In this document: positions 35,645-46,991 of the stretch, piece by piece
Layout of the letters: each line of letters starts with the position of its first letter
Numbering within the stretch: position 1 is the first letter of the stretch
NCBI GenBank assembly: GCA_902728285.1
Contig: CACVBU010000178.1
Coordinates: 806,001 to 870,000, forward strand
DNA: 64,000 nt
Reading direction: 5' to 3'
DNA from: Clytia hemisphaerica
Lineage: Eukaryota; Cnidaria; Hydrozoa; Leptothecata; Clytiidae
Translations under genes and position numbers: made by a program
Notes under the pieces: generated by a model
Databases searched by the model: none
What the model saw: only the letters and a program-made list of their open reading frames with translations
Told to the model about the DNA's origin: nothing

Positions 35645-35740
35645 CCCAGCTGGCACACAACGTTGTTTCAACGTTGTTTCAACGTTCATCTAACGTTATA
35701 TGGACGTTGTGAACGTTAAATAAACGTTGAAACAACGTTG
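35645..35740. mobile_element. AACGTT MITE just upstream of the mucin-like gene
   Basis: Left end CCCAGCTGGCACACAACGTT is intact and the core is longer by one repeated GTTTCAACGTT. The right terminal GTGTGCCAGCTGGG is missing. It ends 81 bases before the start codon, so it lies in the promoter or leader. A TTCTCACTCCAG acceptor-like sequence at 35745-35756 follows. Confidence 0.88.
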
Positions 35741-35821
35741 CTCTATTCTCACTCCAGATACTCAATATAGAAGGATTGCACAAACTCTGGAAAAGAGTTG
35801 ACAAAAAAAAAACAATAAAAA

Positions 35822-38154
35822 ATGAAGTTCTACCCAGTCATAGCCGCCATTTTGGTATTATTGTCATCATCAAGTTATGGCCAATCCACATCAAGCATCG
35901 AGCCATCGTCAACTGCTTCACCAGCGGAAGCCTCTCAAAGTCAGTCTGTTACCCCTTCAGTATCCCCCTCGGTCAGTGAGTCAGTAGGCGGGAGCGAAGC
36001 TACCTCCTCAATGTCAATGTCAGAATCAATGTCACCGTCTCAATCAGTTGATGGAAGTAGCCAATCAGTTGATGGAGGATCTGTATCTCAATCCGCTTCT
36101 GCTTCAAATTCACAAGATATGCAATCATCCTCCAGTCAAGGTACACCCTTTTACACTTTTTCTTCTACGAAAGTCTCAAAATATGTCGGGTTGCCCTTTG
36201 CTTTCAAAGATCGACTTAATGTTTGTTAATACACAATCTGAGAATATTTTTTCCTTTTTGGAGGGTTGTCTATAAACCTTTCTTTTAAGCAAGAAAAAGT
36301 GAAGCCTCAAGATTTATGCCGCATTCAGAATGACGGATTAAGTCTATATTCTTTGTTTTCGTGTAGCATAGTTTTCATGACTGGTGATGGGTTTTCTTTC
36401 AATCTGGTGTTTGTCTGAAAACCACGCGAGACACGCGTTTTGGATGGGAAATGAGTGGCATTATTTCCCATCCAAGACTTTCAACTCTAGCCCTTTCGGG
36501 GCTTTAAATTCAATGTTATTTCCTGTTTTAGCTGGTGCGATGGCGTCGAGCAGTATGTCTGTATCCGCATCAGCCAGTGCAGGTGGTGCAGAAGAATCTA
36601 GCAGTGTCTCTGCTTCGCAATCCCACATGGAGAGTTCAGCAACAGTAAGCGCTTCCATCGATCCAACACAATCATCAAATTCTATTGATGTTGTTCAAAC
36701 TTCTGCTGTGGCTGAAGGTATGTAAAACATCATTATTGTGCGAAACATCGATGAATAATAATTTTCAGTAGTAGAGAGTCTGCGACCGCAGTCGGAGGCG
36801 GCCCGAAGGCTCCTCTTTTGATAAATGTCTACCCAAAAGCAGGCGAGGGAGCCACTCTTGCTCCACTTACCCTTGATCCTTCACTTGATTGCTGAGCATC
36901 AAGCTGAGAGGCATCAAGCACCATTTTTGTACTAAGTACGAAGTCTTTTGTATGACCCGGCCGGGGATGGAACGAACGACTTGCGGTAGCCGTCGCACGG
37001 TAGCCGGATGCTCACTGTACTACGACTTCACTGAACTTTTGATTCGGGATCCCTCTTGAATGGGTTATTCCAGAAAATTATTGTGCCCCCTAGATGACCC
37101 CTTTTGATTTTCGTTTCAATTTTTAAGGACCTCCCTGGAGGATTTTTGTTTATTGTTAAGAGGCCAGAGGAGCTGATTTTTATCAGAATCAATTTCTGTT
37201 ATTTGTGACAATAATTTCCCAGTTCAAATTTTCGTGATTTTAATATCTTTCAGGAACTTTTACCAAATGGACAATGGACTGTGAAAACAAATGTTGTGAT
37301 CACGCCGAAGACGGTGGATGGAAATCCTCTGCAGATACCATGAAATTGAACCTTACTCGCACATGCGCAGTATCCAAATGCACACCTGATAAATACAACT
37401 CTACACTACAATACGAAGAAACTTGTAAAGAAGCCTGCGATGAAACATGCAACAGTGCAGGTGAGTTTTCTTCTTAATTGACCATCCCTGTGTCGCACCA
37501 TTTTAAAAGAGGACACTGTTTTGTCGTTTTTTCCCTTTTCTGCACTAAGATTCTTGTCACTTTTCCGGAATCTTTCCGCTATTTTCATCCGGATAACCGG
37601 CATTAGATTAGAAAGGGTTTGTTTCTAATGGTACGGAAAATCTTGTGTTTACTCACGAAACTGCCTAACTTTCCGAAGTCCTGGTCTTTTTCCGCTAGTA
37701 AAGTGGCAAAGGAATCTCAATGCGGAAATGGGAAACTTATAAAAAATGGTAATGGTATGTAGTTTTGAAATCCTAATTGGAATCCAAACTGGCTAACAGA
37801 CCTTTTGGTATAGTGGTGAATTTCTTAACCCTATTCATACCAAGGTTTTAAGGACGATTCAAAACTAGGGGGTTCTTAAAAAATTCACCTTAATAACGCA
37901 AAACATCAAAACAATATCCATTTAACATCCCAGCTTTGAAACATTGACTACCAAATAAAGTCCTATCTATGCCCCAGATTATTTTCAATTTACAAAATTT
38001 GAATTTCATGTTCTTTTAAAATTGTTCTTATGAAAAAAACCACCGAGTACTTAATCATGTAATTGTTCTTTTGTTCTTTTCAGCGTTATTGAAGATCTCT
38101 TCGATGTCACTGATCATCTTATCATTCGCCATGTTCAAGAATATTCTCATGTAA
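35822..38154 (+). CDS. Secreted Ser-rich, Cys-rich mucin-like protein, probably GPI-anchored
   Basis: Four exons in phase 1 throughout: 35822-36140, 36532-36717, 37254-37460 and 38084-38154, giving 260 residues. Donors are GTACAC, GTATGT and GTGAGT; acceptors TTTTAG, TTTCAG and TTTCAG. Residues 1-21 form a signal peptide (MKFYPVIAAILVLLSSSSYG). Residues about 22-168 are Ser-rich with Ala, Gln and Thr, including repeats such as SQSV and SESMSPSQSVDG, as in heavily O-glycosylated stalks. Residues about 169-237 hold eight cysteines: DCENKCCDH, TCAVSKC and ETCKEACDETC. The last 23 residues are a hydrophobic tail (LIILSFAMF) suiting a GPI-attachment signal. The start has AAAA before ATG, and AATAAA follows at 38172-38177. 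I know no named family for this protein; surface or mucus coat is inference from layout. A SINE and a MITE end lie in its introns. Confidence 0.88.
36770..37025 (-). mobile_element. tRNA-headed SINE-like repeat, copy 2
   Basis: Inverted relative to 7800-8012: AGTCTGCGACCGCAGTCGG, CGAAGGCTCCTCTTTTGAT, GCTCCACTTACCCTTGATCC and TTGATGCCTCTCAGC-type text are all shared. The tRNA-like head is at the right end (CCCGGCCGGGGATGGAACG). Lies in the second intron of the mucin-like gene. Confidence 0.78.
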
Positions 38155-38528
38155 AAAGAGCACCAAATGTAAATAAAATGTCACGAAATATACGTAACTG
38201 GTAAAAAGATATTCTTTTGGGTGATGGTGGAACGTAATTAAACTGTGTGGTGGAGGCTAATTTGGAGACTGTGTGCCCCATGCGTTTCATGTGATAATGT
38301 CGTGTAAAAGACGTAAAATCATCTTACGAGAATGATATGGCAAAACTGCGTCTGCGTCTAATCTTAATAAGTTTACGGTGGTAAGAACTCTGGAATAGTT
38401 CCGTCGAAAAAGATTAATTATGGAATGAAGGTACGACGAAAAAAGATTTTAAATAGTTTTAGTAGTTTTTAATTAGTTTGTGGTAGTTTTTATAGTACGC
38501 ACTTTATTTTACGTTTATAGTTTATTTA
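38155..38528. other. 3' flank of mucin-like gene
   Basis: Short trailer with AATAAA 18 bases after the stop, then AT-rich DNA with no gene. Confidence 0.5.
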
Positions 38529-38771
38529 CACCCCGGATATAACGGACTGAAACTCGATGGGGATTGATATTCCCATATTTTTAATGACTGGGGATTTAAA
38601 TTCTTTTGTTTTCAAGTTAGAAAATTCAGTGGGGATGGAAAAAATAGCAAAATATTTTGCAGTGAGGATTGGTCTAATTTGAAAAATTGGAGGACAATTT
38701 TCCACCGGGGACGATATTATGGCCAATTTTTCTAGTGGGAAGGGGTCCCGTGGGTCTGTGAGAAGGGGGTG
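38529..38771. mobile_element. CACCC-ended repeat with GTGGGGAT units, copy 3
   Basis: Left CACCCCGGATATAACGGAC and right GGGTCTGTGAGAAGGGGGTG. GGTCCCGTGGGTCTGTGA and ATTCAGTGGGGATGG match the copies at 32276 and 33402. The target looks like TTTA on the left and TTTT on the right. Confidence 0.8.
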
Positions 38772-39670
38772 TTTTTTTGTTGGAAATATTGACTGAAAAG
38801 CTTTCTTGGTCCTAATATAGAACTTATTTTCAATCCATTTCTTTTGAACGAAGTGTGAAAATATTCAGTCAATTCCGATATTCATTTATTTATGTTTTTA
38901 TCTTATACTATTCTCTAATACACATTTCAAAATACAAAAGGCTGCTCCATGATTATGTGTTTACTTTAATCCTGTTCATATATCCATGTGAATGGGTGGA
39001 AAAAAGAAAGTTGAAAACCCGTCTACACCCGGTGTTAACGAGCTCCTAGCTAATGTTTCAAAATAGGTGGTACATAAAAGTTGGTATGGACAAAGACTGA
39101 GCAAAAGCAGTTAAAAAATTAAGGTTCGAATTCAAAAAACGACCTTTCCAGAATTATTTTCCCCTTTCCGCTTGAAGTAGAATTTATTTTATTAGATCTA
39201 AAATTTTGTAATTTAAGGTATTTTGACGTTTAGAGAGAGAGGTATTGTTGTATCATGTCTTATAAAAAATATAATTCTTTGATTGTTTTAACTTTTTTTC
39301 TCTTATTAATCAAGATGACCCAACGGCTCATACTCTTCCCCTAAGTAGGCACTCAGCCAAACGTACTGAATATAGTCAAATTTTCCATTTTAACTTTTGT
39401 TTTTCAGACAACTTGGTATATGTTTTTTATAAATGATCAAATTGTGATAATCAAAACTCTAGTAAAGTAACTAAAAGAGTTTTTCGACCCGTCAGTCTTT
39501 AGGGTTAAACGATTTGCAGGTTTTACTCGGGTCTATGGAAGGATTCTTATATAACGCTCAAAATCTAAAACTATCTGATAATCTTTCTAAACAGAAGAAT
39601 CTGTCTCATTCCCACTAAATCTGAAAGAAACCTCAAAATTACACCTGACCAAATATCGAGATCAAGTTTA
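38772..39670. other. Intergenic, AT-rich
   Basis: No exon, RNA gene or structured repeat that I can support. Confidence 0.5.
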
Positions 39671-39880
39671 CACGCGGGTACGAAATAGCCAAGAATAAGT
39701 GGGCAGGGGGGGGGAGAGGTTTAAAAAATTTCAAAATTTTTGAAAAGGAGGCTTAGTACAGCAGAAATAGGGCAAAAGAGGGAGCTTTCAAAAACTGTTT
39801 AACAAAAATTAATAAGCGGGGGGGGGTCAGAATAAATCAAAAACTAATTAGCGGAGGAACGCTTATTAGGTACCCGGGAG
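39671..39880. mobile_element. 210-bp TA-flanked MITE with AATAAGCGGGG units
   Basis: Right end CTTATTAGGTACCCGGGAG and left CACGCGGGTACGAAATAGC are decayed inverted relatives, flanked by TA (39669-39670 and 39881-39882). Interior G-runs GGGGGGGG and AATAAGCGGGGGGG match the elements at 26389 and 34667. Confidence 0.72.
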
Positions 39881-39882
39881 TA

Positions 39883-40583
39883 TGGTGGATATCCAAGCTT
39901 TAAAACAATTTCTTATAAATTTGATGTTTCTTCCATACACAACTTGGTCTAACAAGATGTTTCTAAACTACGGTTTGGCACATTTTAGCTTTGCGCAATG
40001 CGCTGCTTTCTGATATTGGAATGCAAATAGGCTTTAGGAAGACGAAGCGGTAAACTAGAAACATCGAAAATATGAAGAAGTTTACAGCCTGGATATCTTC
40101 AACAGCAACTTTAATTATAACAATACAAAATTAATTGACACTTTAAGAATAATACTTTTTTAACTTAAAAATCAATGTTTAAAAAAACTGTACACAATGT
40201 ACAAATTAAATAGTAAAAATTTGACATAGACTTTTTTATAATAAATGCCATCCCCTATGAAATACCACTTTTAAAAGTAAGCTTAGATTTGGTTTTCCAT
40301 CATCTTTCCACTAAAAGAATTTTTATAAAAACGATTAATAACAAACATTTGTTCCTTTTATTCCCTAAGGGGTTTTTCTCAAACTTGAAGAATCTGCAGA
40401 AAGACCTAGAAAGACTGATTACGAAAAAAAGGGAACCAATATTGCAAAATTGTACGTCAATTCACTAAGAATTTTCTGGGTGAATCACCCATTAAAATCT
40501 TATTTTTTGTCTCTAGGTCGACCTTTAGTTAGGATAGAGGTTGATAGGAAAAATCGTAGCAGGTCATCTTCCACGTCAAAATA
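39883..40583. other. Intergenic; weak exon-like stretch near 40390
   Basis: Around 40385-40450 one frame reads LKNLQKDLERLITKKREP, coiled-coil-like, but I see no usable acceptor or donor beside it. Left unassigned. Confidence 0.35.
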
Positions 40584-40882
40584 CCTTAAAGGAAGAAATT
40601 TTGGCCGGAATTTAATTTGGCGGATGGCCAAAAAAGTTTTTTCAGAGGGAATTTAATTTGGCGGTCGCTTAAAAATTTAACCTTAAGATGGCGTCAAAAC
40701 AGCGAAAAAATAGCAAAAACACCTTAAAAGAGATCATATTTTCAAAATGTTTAATTTGGCGGGAATTTAATTTGGCGGATGGCGGAAAAAAGAAATTTTG
40801 GCGGGAACTTAATTTGGCGGATTTCAGTCAAATCCGCCAAATCCGCCAAATTTTCTTTCCGCCAAAATTTCTTCTTTTAAGG
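40584..40882. mobile_element. 299-bp TA-flanked MITE with TTTGGCGGA units
   Basis: CCTTAAAGGAAGAAATTTTG pairs with CAAAATTTCTTCTTTTAAGG, each flanked by TA (40582-40583 and 40883-40884). AATTTAATTTGGCGGA recurs at least four times and AAATCCGCC its inverse. It ends 96 bases past the IFT20 stop codon on that gene's 3' side. Confidence 0.9.
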
Positions 40883-40978
40883 TAGTCTCTCTCTAAAATG
40901 TTCCAATTATGTTCGAGCTTTCCATTTAAAAGGACACATACCACAGTATAAATATAGTTTCCCAAAAGATAGTCCGTT

Positions 40979-43900
40979 TTACTTTTGCATCATGAATTGT
41001 TCGATAAAATCATTCTGTTCAGCCTCTTGTTTCAATAATAATTCATACTGAAGTCGAAATCGCTCTAATTGTGTTTGTTTCTCTGCAATAAGAGCTCTCA
41101 ACTGTTGCTGTTGGGCTTCTCTCTGTTTAGTCATCGATTTGAGTGAATTTCGTGCTCCTATCGCTTTCATTTTTTCCTTCTCGACTCCTTTTGCTAAACC
41201 ATCAACAACTGATATAAAACCACCCACAATACCTAAGGATGGAAAAGTTATTAAAAGAGATACACATTTTTTCTTGGCGATTTGCGCTAAAACTGTACCG
41301 TGTTGCTAAAGCTTAAACCCTGAAATTTTCAAATTTCTTTCACTATCTTATCTTTAAAAAGTAAATGCTATTTAGAGAATAATACCATGGTACCGTAACT
41401 CAGTCCAATGTCGACATCCCTCATCTAATTCCGACACCCTTTTTATCAGCTGAAATTGATAAAAGGTCAAAGCTGTTTTTCTTTGCTTAGTGGTCAGAGA
41501 GGAATAATCCTTTTTCAATCAGTGATTCAAGCTTTCATATTATTCATGTCTCTTAAAGAAGGGTGTCGGAATTAGAAGAGGGATGTCGAGATTAGACCAA
41601 CTTACAGTAATGGATAGCCCTTGGCCCAAAAAGTTTAAATATAGTGGTCAAAGCAAATTCTTTCAGAAAAGGAGCTGGAATGCTAAGCAATACTACACAG
41701 GAAAAAAATTTCGATTTCCAAGGTTGGAAATTCAATATTTTTGGGTTGGAAATTTTGGTTTTATAATTGAAGGTTGGAAATTTGAGCGATTACCTTAAGC
41801 TGATTTGGAAAACGTAAATTACCCATAGGTTTTGTAGAATAAACCAATGCCCTTGAAAAATCAAGTGAAAAAAACCCATGTAGAAATGACAATTTTCCAA
41901 GGCTGGTTGGAAAACATGACTTTTTGGGTGGGAAATTTTTATTTTCCAAACAGTTTGGGAATTGAAAAATAGGTCAAAATCGATGTCAAATACATATTTA
42001 GTAAATTTGATACCTCAAGTTGAAAAAACTAGACTTTTTGGGTCGGAAATTTGTTTTCTCCCAAACAGTTTGGAAATCGTTAAAAATCCATGTGGAAATT
42101 ACATTTTTCTAAGATTGAGCCCTTTCTTGGAAACTAGACTTTTTGGGTTGGAAATTTGTGTTTCTCCAAACAGTTTGGAAAACGTTAAAAATCCATGTGG
42201 AAATTACGTTTTTCTAACCATTTTCTGCGCATGTCCTTGGGAAAACCACAAGCGATTTTTCGCTCAAAACTGTTTTGATATATAGCTAACCTAGATATTA
42301 GGCTATAATGTGAGCAGTCAAGCTGTAAGTTTCCGTCAGGTGAGGCGTCTCTTCGGAGCGGCCTCGGTCAATCGCAGTGAGTTCGCACAGTGAAGCCAAT
42401 AGGGTACTTGTGTCATAGTTTCAAATAGCGCCCTGCTGAGCTGTGTGAGTGATCTAAGATCAACCACGTATCTGTGCGAACAATAACGAGAGATTGACCG
42501 GGAGCCATCGAGCCTAGGCTAGCGAGTGACTGTTCACAAAAACAAAAACCTTGTTTAAGATCTCTTTTCCACATCTCTGCCATCACTTTTTGGATTTTGG
42601 CTTTTTTCAACGTGAATTTTAAAAAATTCCAACCTTGTTAAATTTGGATTTTGGTTTTTTTCAACCTGGATTTACGAAAATTCCAACCTTGTTAAATTTG
42701 GATTTTGGCTTTTTTCAACGTGAATTTTAAAAGATTCCAACCTTGTTAAATTTGGATTTTGGCTTTTTCAACCTCGATTTTCGAAAATTCCAACCTTGTT
42801 TAAGCCTGGATTTTGGCTTTTTTCAACCTGAATTTAAAAAAATTCCAACCTAACTCGAACTGAAAGAGCAGTTCTAAAGGAATGGCTGGATAAAGCAAAT
42901 AATCTGAACCTAGACGATACTGAATGGGTACATCGCGTTCGGGGAAACTCAAAAAACGAAATAAGATACAAATTTGAAGGTCTCAAATTAGTTATCAAAG
43001 ATAACGTAGACATTTTTTTGGTATCTGAAACTAAGATTGACGAATCATTTCCTGAAAATCATTTCATTATTGAAAACTACTCGCGTCCATATCGCTTGGA
43101 CAGGGACAAACAGGGAGGAGGTCTTCTACTCTACGTACGTCAAGGCATTCCTTCTAAACTCGTATTAAAAGACAAGAATTATGAAGCTATATTCATCGAG
43201 GTCAATCTGAAGAAGCAAAAATGGCTACTGGGTTGCTCTTATAATCCGCATGTAGACAATATAAATTCACATTTAGAGCTTTTACAAAATAGCCTTGATT
43301 CTATAGGAGATCATGACCGACTTTTACTACTGGGGGATTTCAATTGTGAAATCGACAAACATAAAATGCCTGAGTTTCTTGCTAGCAGGGAGCTTTCTAG
43401 CTTGATAATGAACTACGTGCTTCAAAAAACGCAGAAAATCCAAAATGCATTGATCTGCGCTAACAAATTACCAAAGAAGTTTTCAGGGCTCTTCCTCTGT
43501 ATCTAATAGCCTATCGGACTTTCACAACATCACAATAAGCGTCTTAAAACCACTTTTGAAAAGTGTCACCTAAAGCCATTTAAATATAGATGCTAAAAAA
43601 TCTTAACGAAGATCTTTTCAAAAATCATTTAACACAAGTACTTGAGTCAAATCGCAACTTTGAAAACATAAATGAAAAGTGTAGTAAATCTTCTAAACGC
43701 TGAAGCACCGATAAAAACTAAAATACTAAGAGTGGGTAATGATAAACCTTGCATGACAAAATCACTACGAAAGGCCATGATGCATCGATCTCGACTTAAT
43801 AACATTAAACGAAAAGACCCTCTAACATTAACAATATAATTACAACCAACAGCGAAACCGATGCTTATATCTCCTGAGAAACACTAAAGAAGATTTATTG

Positions 43901-46871
43901 AATCTCTGGATGAAAAGCAAATCACTGACAATAAAAGATTTTGGAAAACTGTGCGCCCTTTTTCTCTAATAAAGGACCAATAAGTGAGAAAAATAACCTT
44001 AGTCGAAAATGATGAACTGATTAAAGATGATAAAGAAATTGGAAAAATGTTTAATGAGTTCTTCATAAATATCACTGAAAAATTAGATCTCAATCAACCA
44101 CCAACAGAACCAGTGCCTCTCAATGAACTTTCGGATAATATTCTTCAAAATGAAATAATGCTTTTTAGAAACCACCCTAGTATACTCAAAAATAAAGAAA
44201 AGGTATCAAACATGAAACTCCTTCAAGTTTAAAGAAAACACCACCGAAGACGAAGTAGAGAAGAAAATAATTAGTAACCTTAAGACAAATAAGTCTCAAG
44301 CGGAAAATGATATACCAGCGAAATAATTAAAAAAAATACTCACTTATTTGCAAGCTGCTTCTCTATAAGCATAAATGACTCCTTCAGCTCAGGTATTTTT
44401 CCCAACATTTCCAAGTTCGCGACAGTCACCCCAGTCTACAAGAAAAATTCTAAAAACGATAAAAGTAACTATAGACCAATAAGTATACTGCCGGTAATAT
44501 CCAAAATTTACGAAAGAGTATATCACAATCAAATATCAGAATACTTTGAGCACTACTTTGATGAACAACAATGTGGTTTCAGGAAAGGATATTCCACTCA
44601 AACCTCTCTTCTCCCAATGGAAGAGCTCTGGAAGCTAGCCAATGACAAAAAAGATGTTTTTGGGGCACTGCTCATCGACCTTTCTAAGGCCACAAATTAC
44701 TTGTAGCAAAGATCAGTGCATACGAGTTCGATGACCTTTCCACTGGGTTAGTCAAGAGTTATCTAGAAAATAGGCAACAAAGGACAAAAGTAGGCAACGA
44801 ACTGAGTAACTGGATCAAGATCAAGGATGGTGTTCCCCAGGGATCAATCATTGGCCCTCTGTTTTTCAATATTTATATCTGTGACCTCTTTTTCATCATT
44901 GAGGATACTAAGGTTGCGAATTATGCGGACGATACGACACCCTATGTTAGTGCTCCTACCTGGATTGAAGTAAGTGGTAAACTAAGCTCTATAGCAGAAA
45001 AAATCTTCACATGGCTTTCGATTAATCAAATGGTTGGTAATGCTGACAAATGTCAGCTAATAGTTAACATCATTGACGACTCGCTCTATCTAAATATTAG
45101 AGAAGAAACTGTTTTCAATACCAAAACGTCAAAGATTCTTGGAGTAACCTCGATAATCTTTTGACGTTTGAATCGCATAGAAAATCTTTGCAAGAAAGCT
45201 AGTTTGAAAATAAACCGCCTTAGCCAGAATGAGCACATATCTCACTTTAGAAAAAAAGAAACGCTTGATGAATGCTTTCATTAAATGCCACTTCAATTAC
45301 TGTCCTCTCATTGGATGTTTCAAGCAGAGCTCTAGAGGATAAAATCAAACAATCTACATAAAGATGCTTGAGAATCGTTTACTCAGACTACACTCATCAT
45401 TCGATATCTGTTGAAACTTGACAACGGTTCCACCTTCCATCAACGAGCAATTCAATCCTTATCCACAGAGCTATTTAAATCAAAACTCAATGAATCAGAA
45501 AGTAAGATATTTCTCAAAAACCAATGTAAGATCAAAACGAGAAAAAGGAATTCCTTTCGTAGTAGAGTAGTTGAAAGTGAAATGAATGGAAAATCGTCTT
45601 TAGCTTTCCTGGGACCTAAAATCTGGGCTACCCTTCCCGATGACTTTAAAAAACTTAAAAACCTAGATGAATTTAAAAAAGAAATCAAGCAATGGAGGCC
45701 CACTACTTGTCCTTGCCGAAACTGTCGCACTTTTATCCATGGCGTTGGTTTCATTGATTGAATTTAAATTAATTTGTAAATAATAGTTGATCTTGAGTAT
45801 CAACATTCTAGATAGATTTGTAATTAATAGTTGATATTGATTAGCCTCGAGCTAAGTACACATTGTACTACTTTGCATCAACTTTAAAGAAAAGAAACAT
45901 AAACATAAACATAAACATTGGATTTTGGCTTTTTCAACCCCGATTTTCGAAAATTCCAACCTTGTTTAAGCTTGGATTTTGGCTTTTTTTCCAACTGAAT
46001 TTTAAAAAATCCCAACCTTGTTAAATTTGGATTTTGGCTTTTTTCAATCTGGATTTACGAAAATTCCAACCTTGTTAAATTTGGATTTTGGCTTTTTTCA
46101 ACCTGGATTTACGAAAATTCCAAGCCATGGAAAATGCAAAATTTTCAACCTTGGAGAATGTCCCACATTTTCAGGTTGGATTTTCCATTGGATTTTATCT
46201 TTTTTCCAACTAAGAAAACTTGAAATTTCCAACCTTGGAAATCGAAAATTTTTTCCTGTGCTAGGCCTGACCCAAAAAATGGTGTAATCAAAGATTTTTA
46301 GAATGAAGATAACCTCATGGTACCAAGTAAAGCCTCTTTTCGAATTTCAACGTAAGAACAAGTTAAGAACAATTCCTTTTTAACGATTTCGCAATTATCA
46401 GCCGTTAGTAGGCAAGAAACAATGGGAAACATACTATCCACTCTGCGAGCAGGGCTAAGACCGTCAAGAGCATTCAATATAGTAGCAAATAGTAATAGAG
46501 AAATTTTTGCGCTGTGATTACACGCATCCTTTTTTCAAGGATCAATCCAAACTCAGATTGAAATTTTCAACTAGAGGTTATAAAGATATTCAAGTATCCT
46601 CCACATGAAGTTATTTTGAACATTTTACAGCTATTTTGTTCATTTAGCAAGATTTCGAAACACATGGATGGAAAGTTTCTACCACATAATAACATAAAAA
46701 TCAATAAGAATTTCTGGTGACAACCATCTTACCTTGAAACTCGGATATTTTCTCAACAAAATCTTTACATTCTGTTTTGAGTTCATGAGTCTGTTGGTTC
46801 ACTTCAGGCTCCAATACACAGAGTTTTGAGACATCATTGAAAAAGATACCATTTGTATTTGTTAAAGTCAT
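40979..46871 (-). CDS. IFT20: Intraflagellar transport protein 20
   Basis: Coding exons on the minus strand: 46733-46871 (ATG at 46871) and 40979-41232, joined in phase 1, giving 130 residues against about 132 in human. Exon 1 carries [17 protein letters not shown] and [13 protein letters not shown]; exon 2 carries [50 protein letters not shown] and [10 protein letters not shown] ending in MMQK. These match IFT20 almost residue for residue as I know it. IFT20 is a coiled-coil subunit of the IFT-B complex that moves cargo to and along cilia and, in animals, also links to the Golgi. An acceptor at 46891 and a GTAAG donor at 46945 define a 55-bp intron in the leader. The 5.5-kb coding intron (41233-46732) is mostly transposon: a MITE, a foldback element and a LINE nested in it. 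No frame damage, so likely functional. Confidence 0.96.
41392..41610. mobile_element. MITE with GTCGACATCCC inverted ends
   Basis: GTCGACATCCCTCATCTAAT and TCCGACACCCTT on the left pair with AAGGGTGTCGGAATTAG and GAGGGATGTCGA on the right. The outer GTAACTCAGTCCAAT and ATTAGACCAACTTACAGT also pair loosely. About 210 bp, in the IFT20 intron. Confidence 0.88.
42250..42590. other. Spacer of the foldback element
   Basis: GC-richer, unlike the arms, with GCCTAGGCTAGCGAGTGACT-like and GTGAGTTCGCACAGTGAAGC text. No gene or RNA recognised. It may be the unique loop of the foldback element. Confidence 0.4.
42852..45919 (+). mobile_element. Non-LTR retrotransposon (CR1/L2-like), decayed
   Basis: Plus-strand LINE inserted in the foldback array. 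The apurinic-type endonuclease is at 42960-43560: [43 protein letters not shown], and in another frame [13 protein letters not shown]. The reverse transcriptase is at about 44384-45180: [55 protein letters not shown], and NYADDTTPY with the YADD catalytic motif at 44922-44933. The C-terminal part is at 45411-45761 with [15 protein letters not shown]. It ends in a short untranslated part and a 3' tail of AAACAT repeats (about 45894-45918). Several frameshifts and stops separate these parts, so it is inactive. No ORF1 is present, indicating 5' truncation. Clade from memory, not computed. Confidence 0.9.
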
Positions 46872-46990
46872 ATTTTTAATTTTCAGTGTTCTAAAAAAAT
46901 GAAACACTTTGGTGATTCCTTGCAATTTAGATTCTTAAAACTTACCGAGAGGTGTTGGTTGAACTGAAGCTGTTTGATCTAATTGTTTTA
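46872..46990 (-). promoter_or_regulatory. IFT20: IFT20 leader exons and 55-bp intron
   Basis: On the minus strand, an untranslated exon ends ACACCTCTCG at 46946 before GTAAG. The intron runs to TTTTTTTAG at 46891, and 19 bases of leader precede the ATG. The exon start is not visible but must be near the border of the TTAA-flanked element at 46992, so transcription may begin at or inside that element. Confidence 0.6.
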
Positions 46991-46991
46991 A

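Larger units (their letters stand above)
41696..46260. mobile_element. Foldback element with tandem arms, host of nested LINE
   Basis: CACAGGAAAAAAATTTCG then ATTTCCAAGGTTGGAAATT begins the left arm, and AATTTCCAACCTTGGAAAT then CGAAAATTTTTTCCTGTG ends the right arm. Both are flanked by CTA (41693-41695 and 46261-46263). The right arm is a tandem array of about 50-60-bp units (TTGGATTTTGGCTTTTTTCA, then TTCCAACCTTGTTAAAT) at 42590-42850, resuming at 45920-46130. Without the LINE the element is about 1.5 kb. It makes up most of the IFT20 intron. Confidence 0.85.

Noticed and set aside
40385-40450. Coiled-coil-like exon
   Set aside because: No acceptor or donor at usable positions and no adjoining exons.
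43018-43506. 162-residue protein as a host gene
   Set aside because: It is the endonuclease part of the LINE at 42852-45919.
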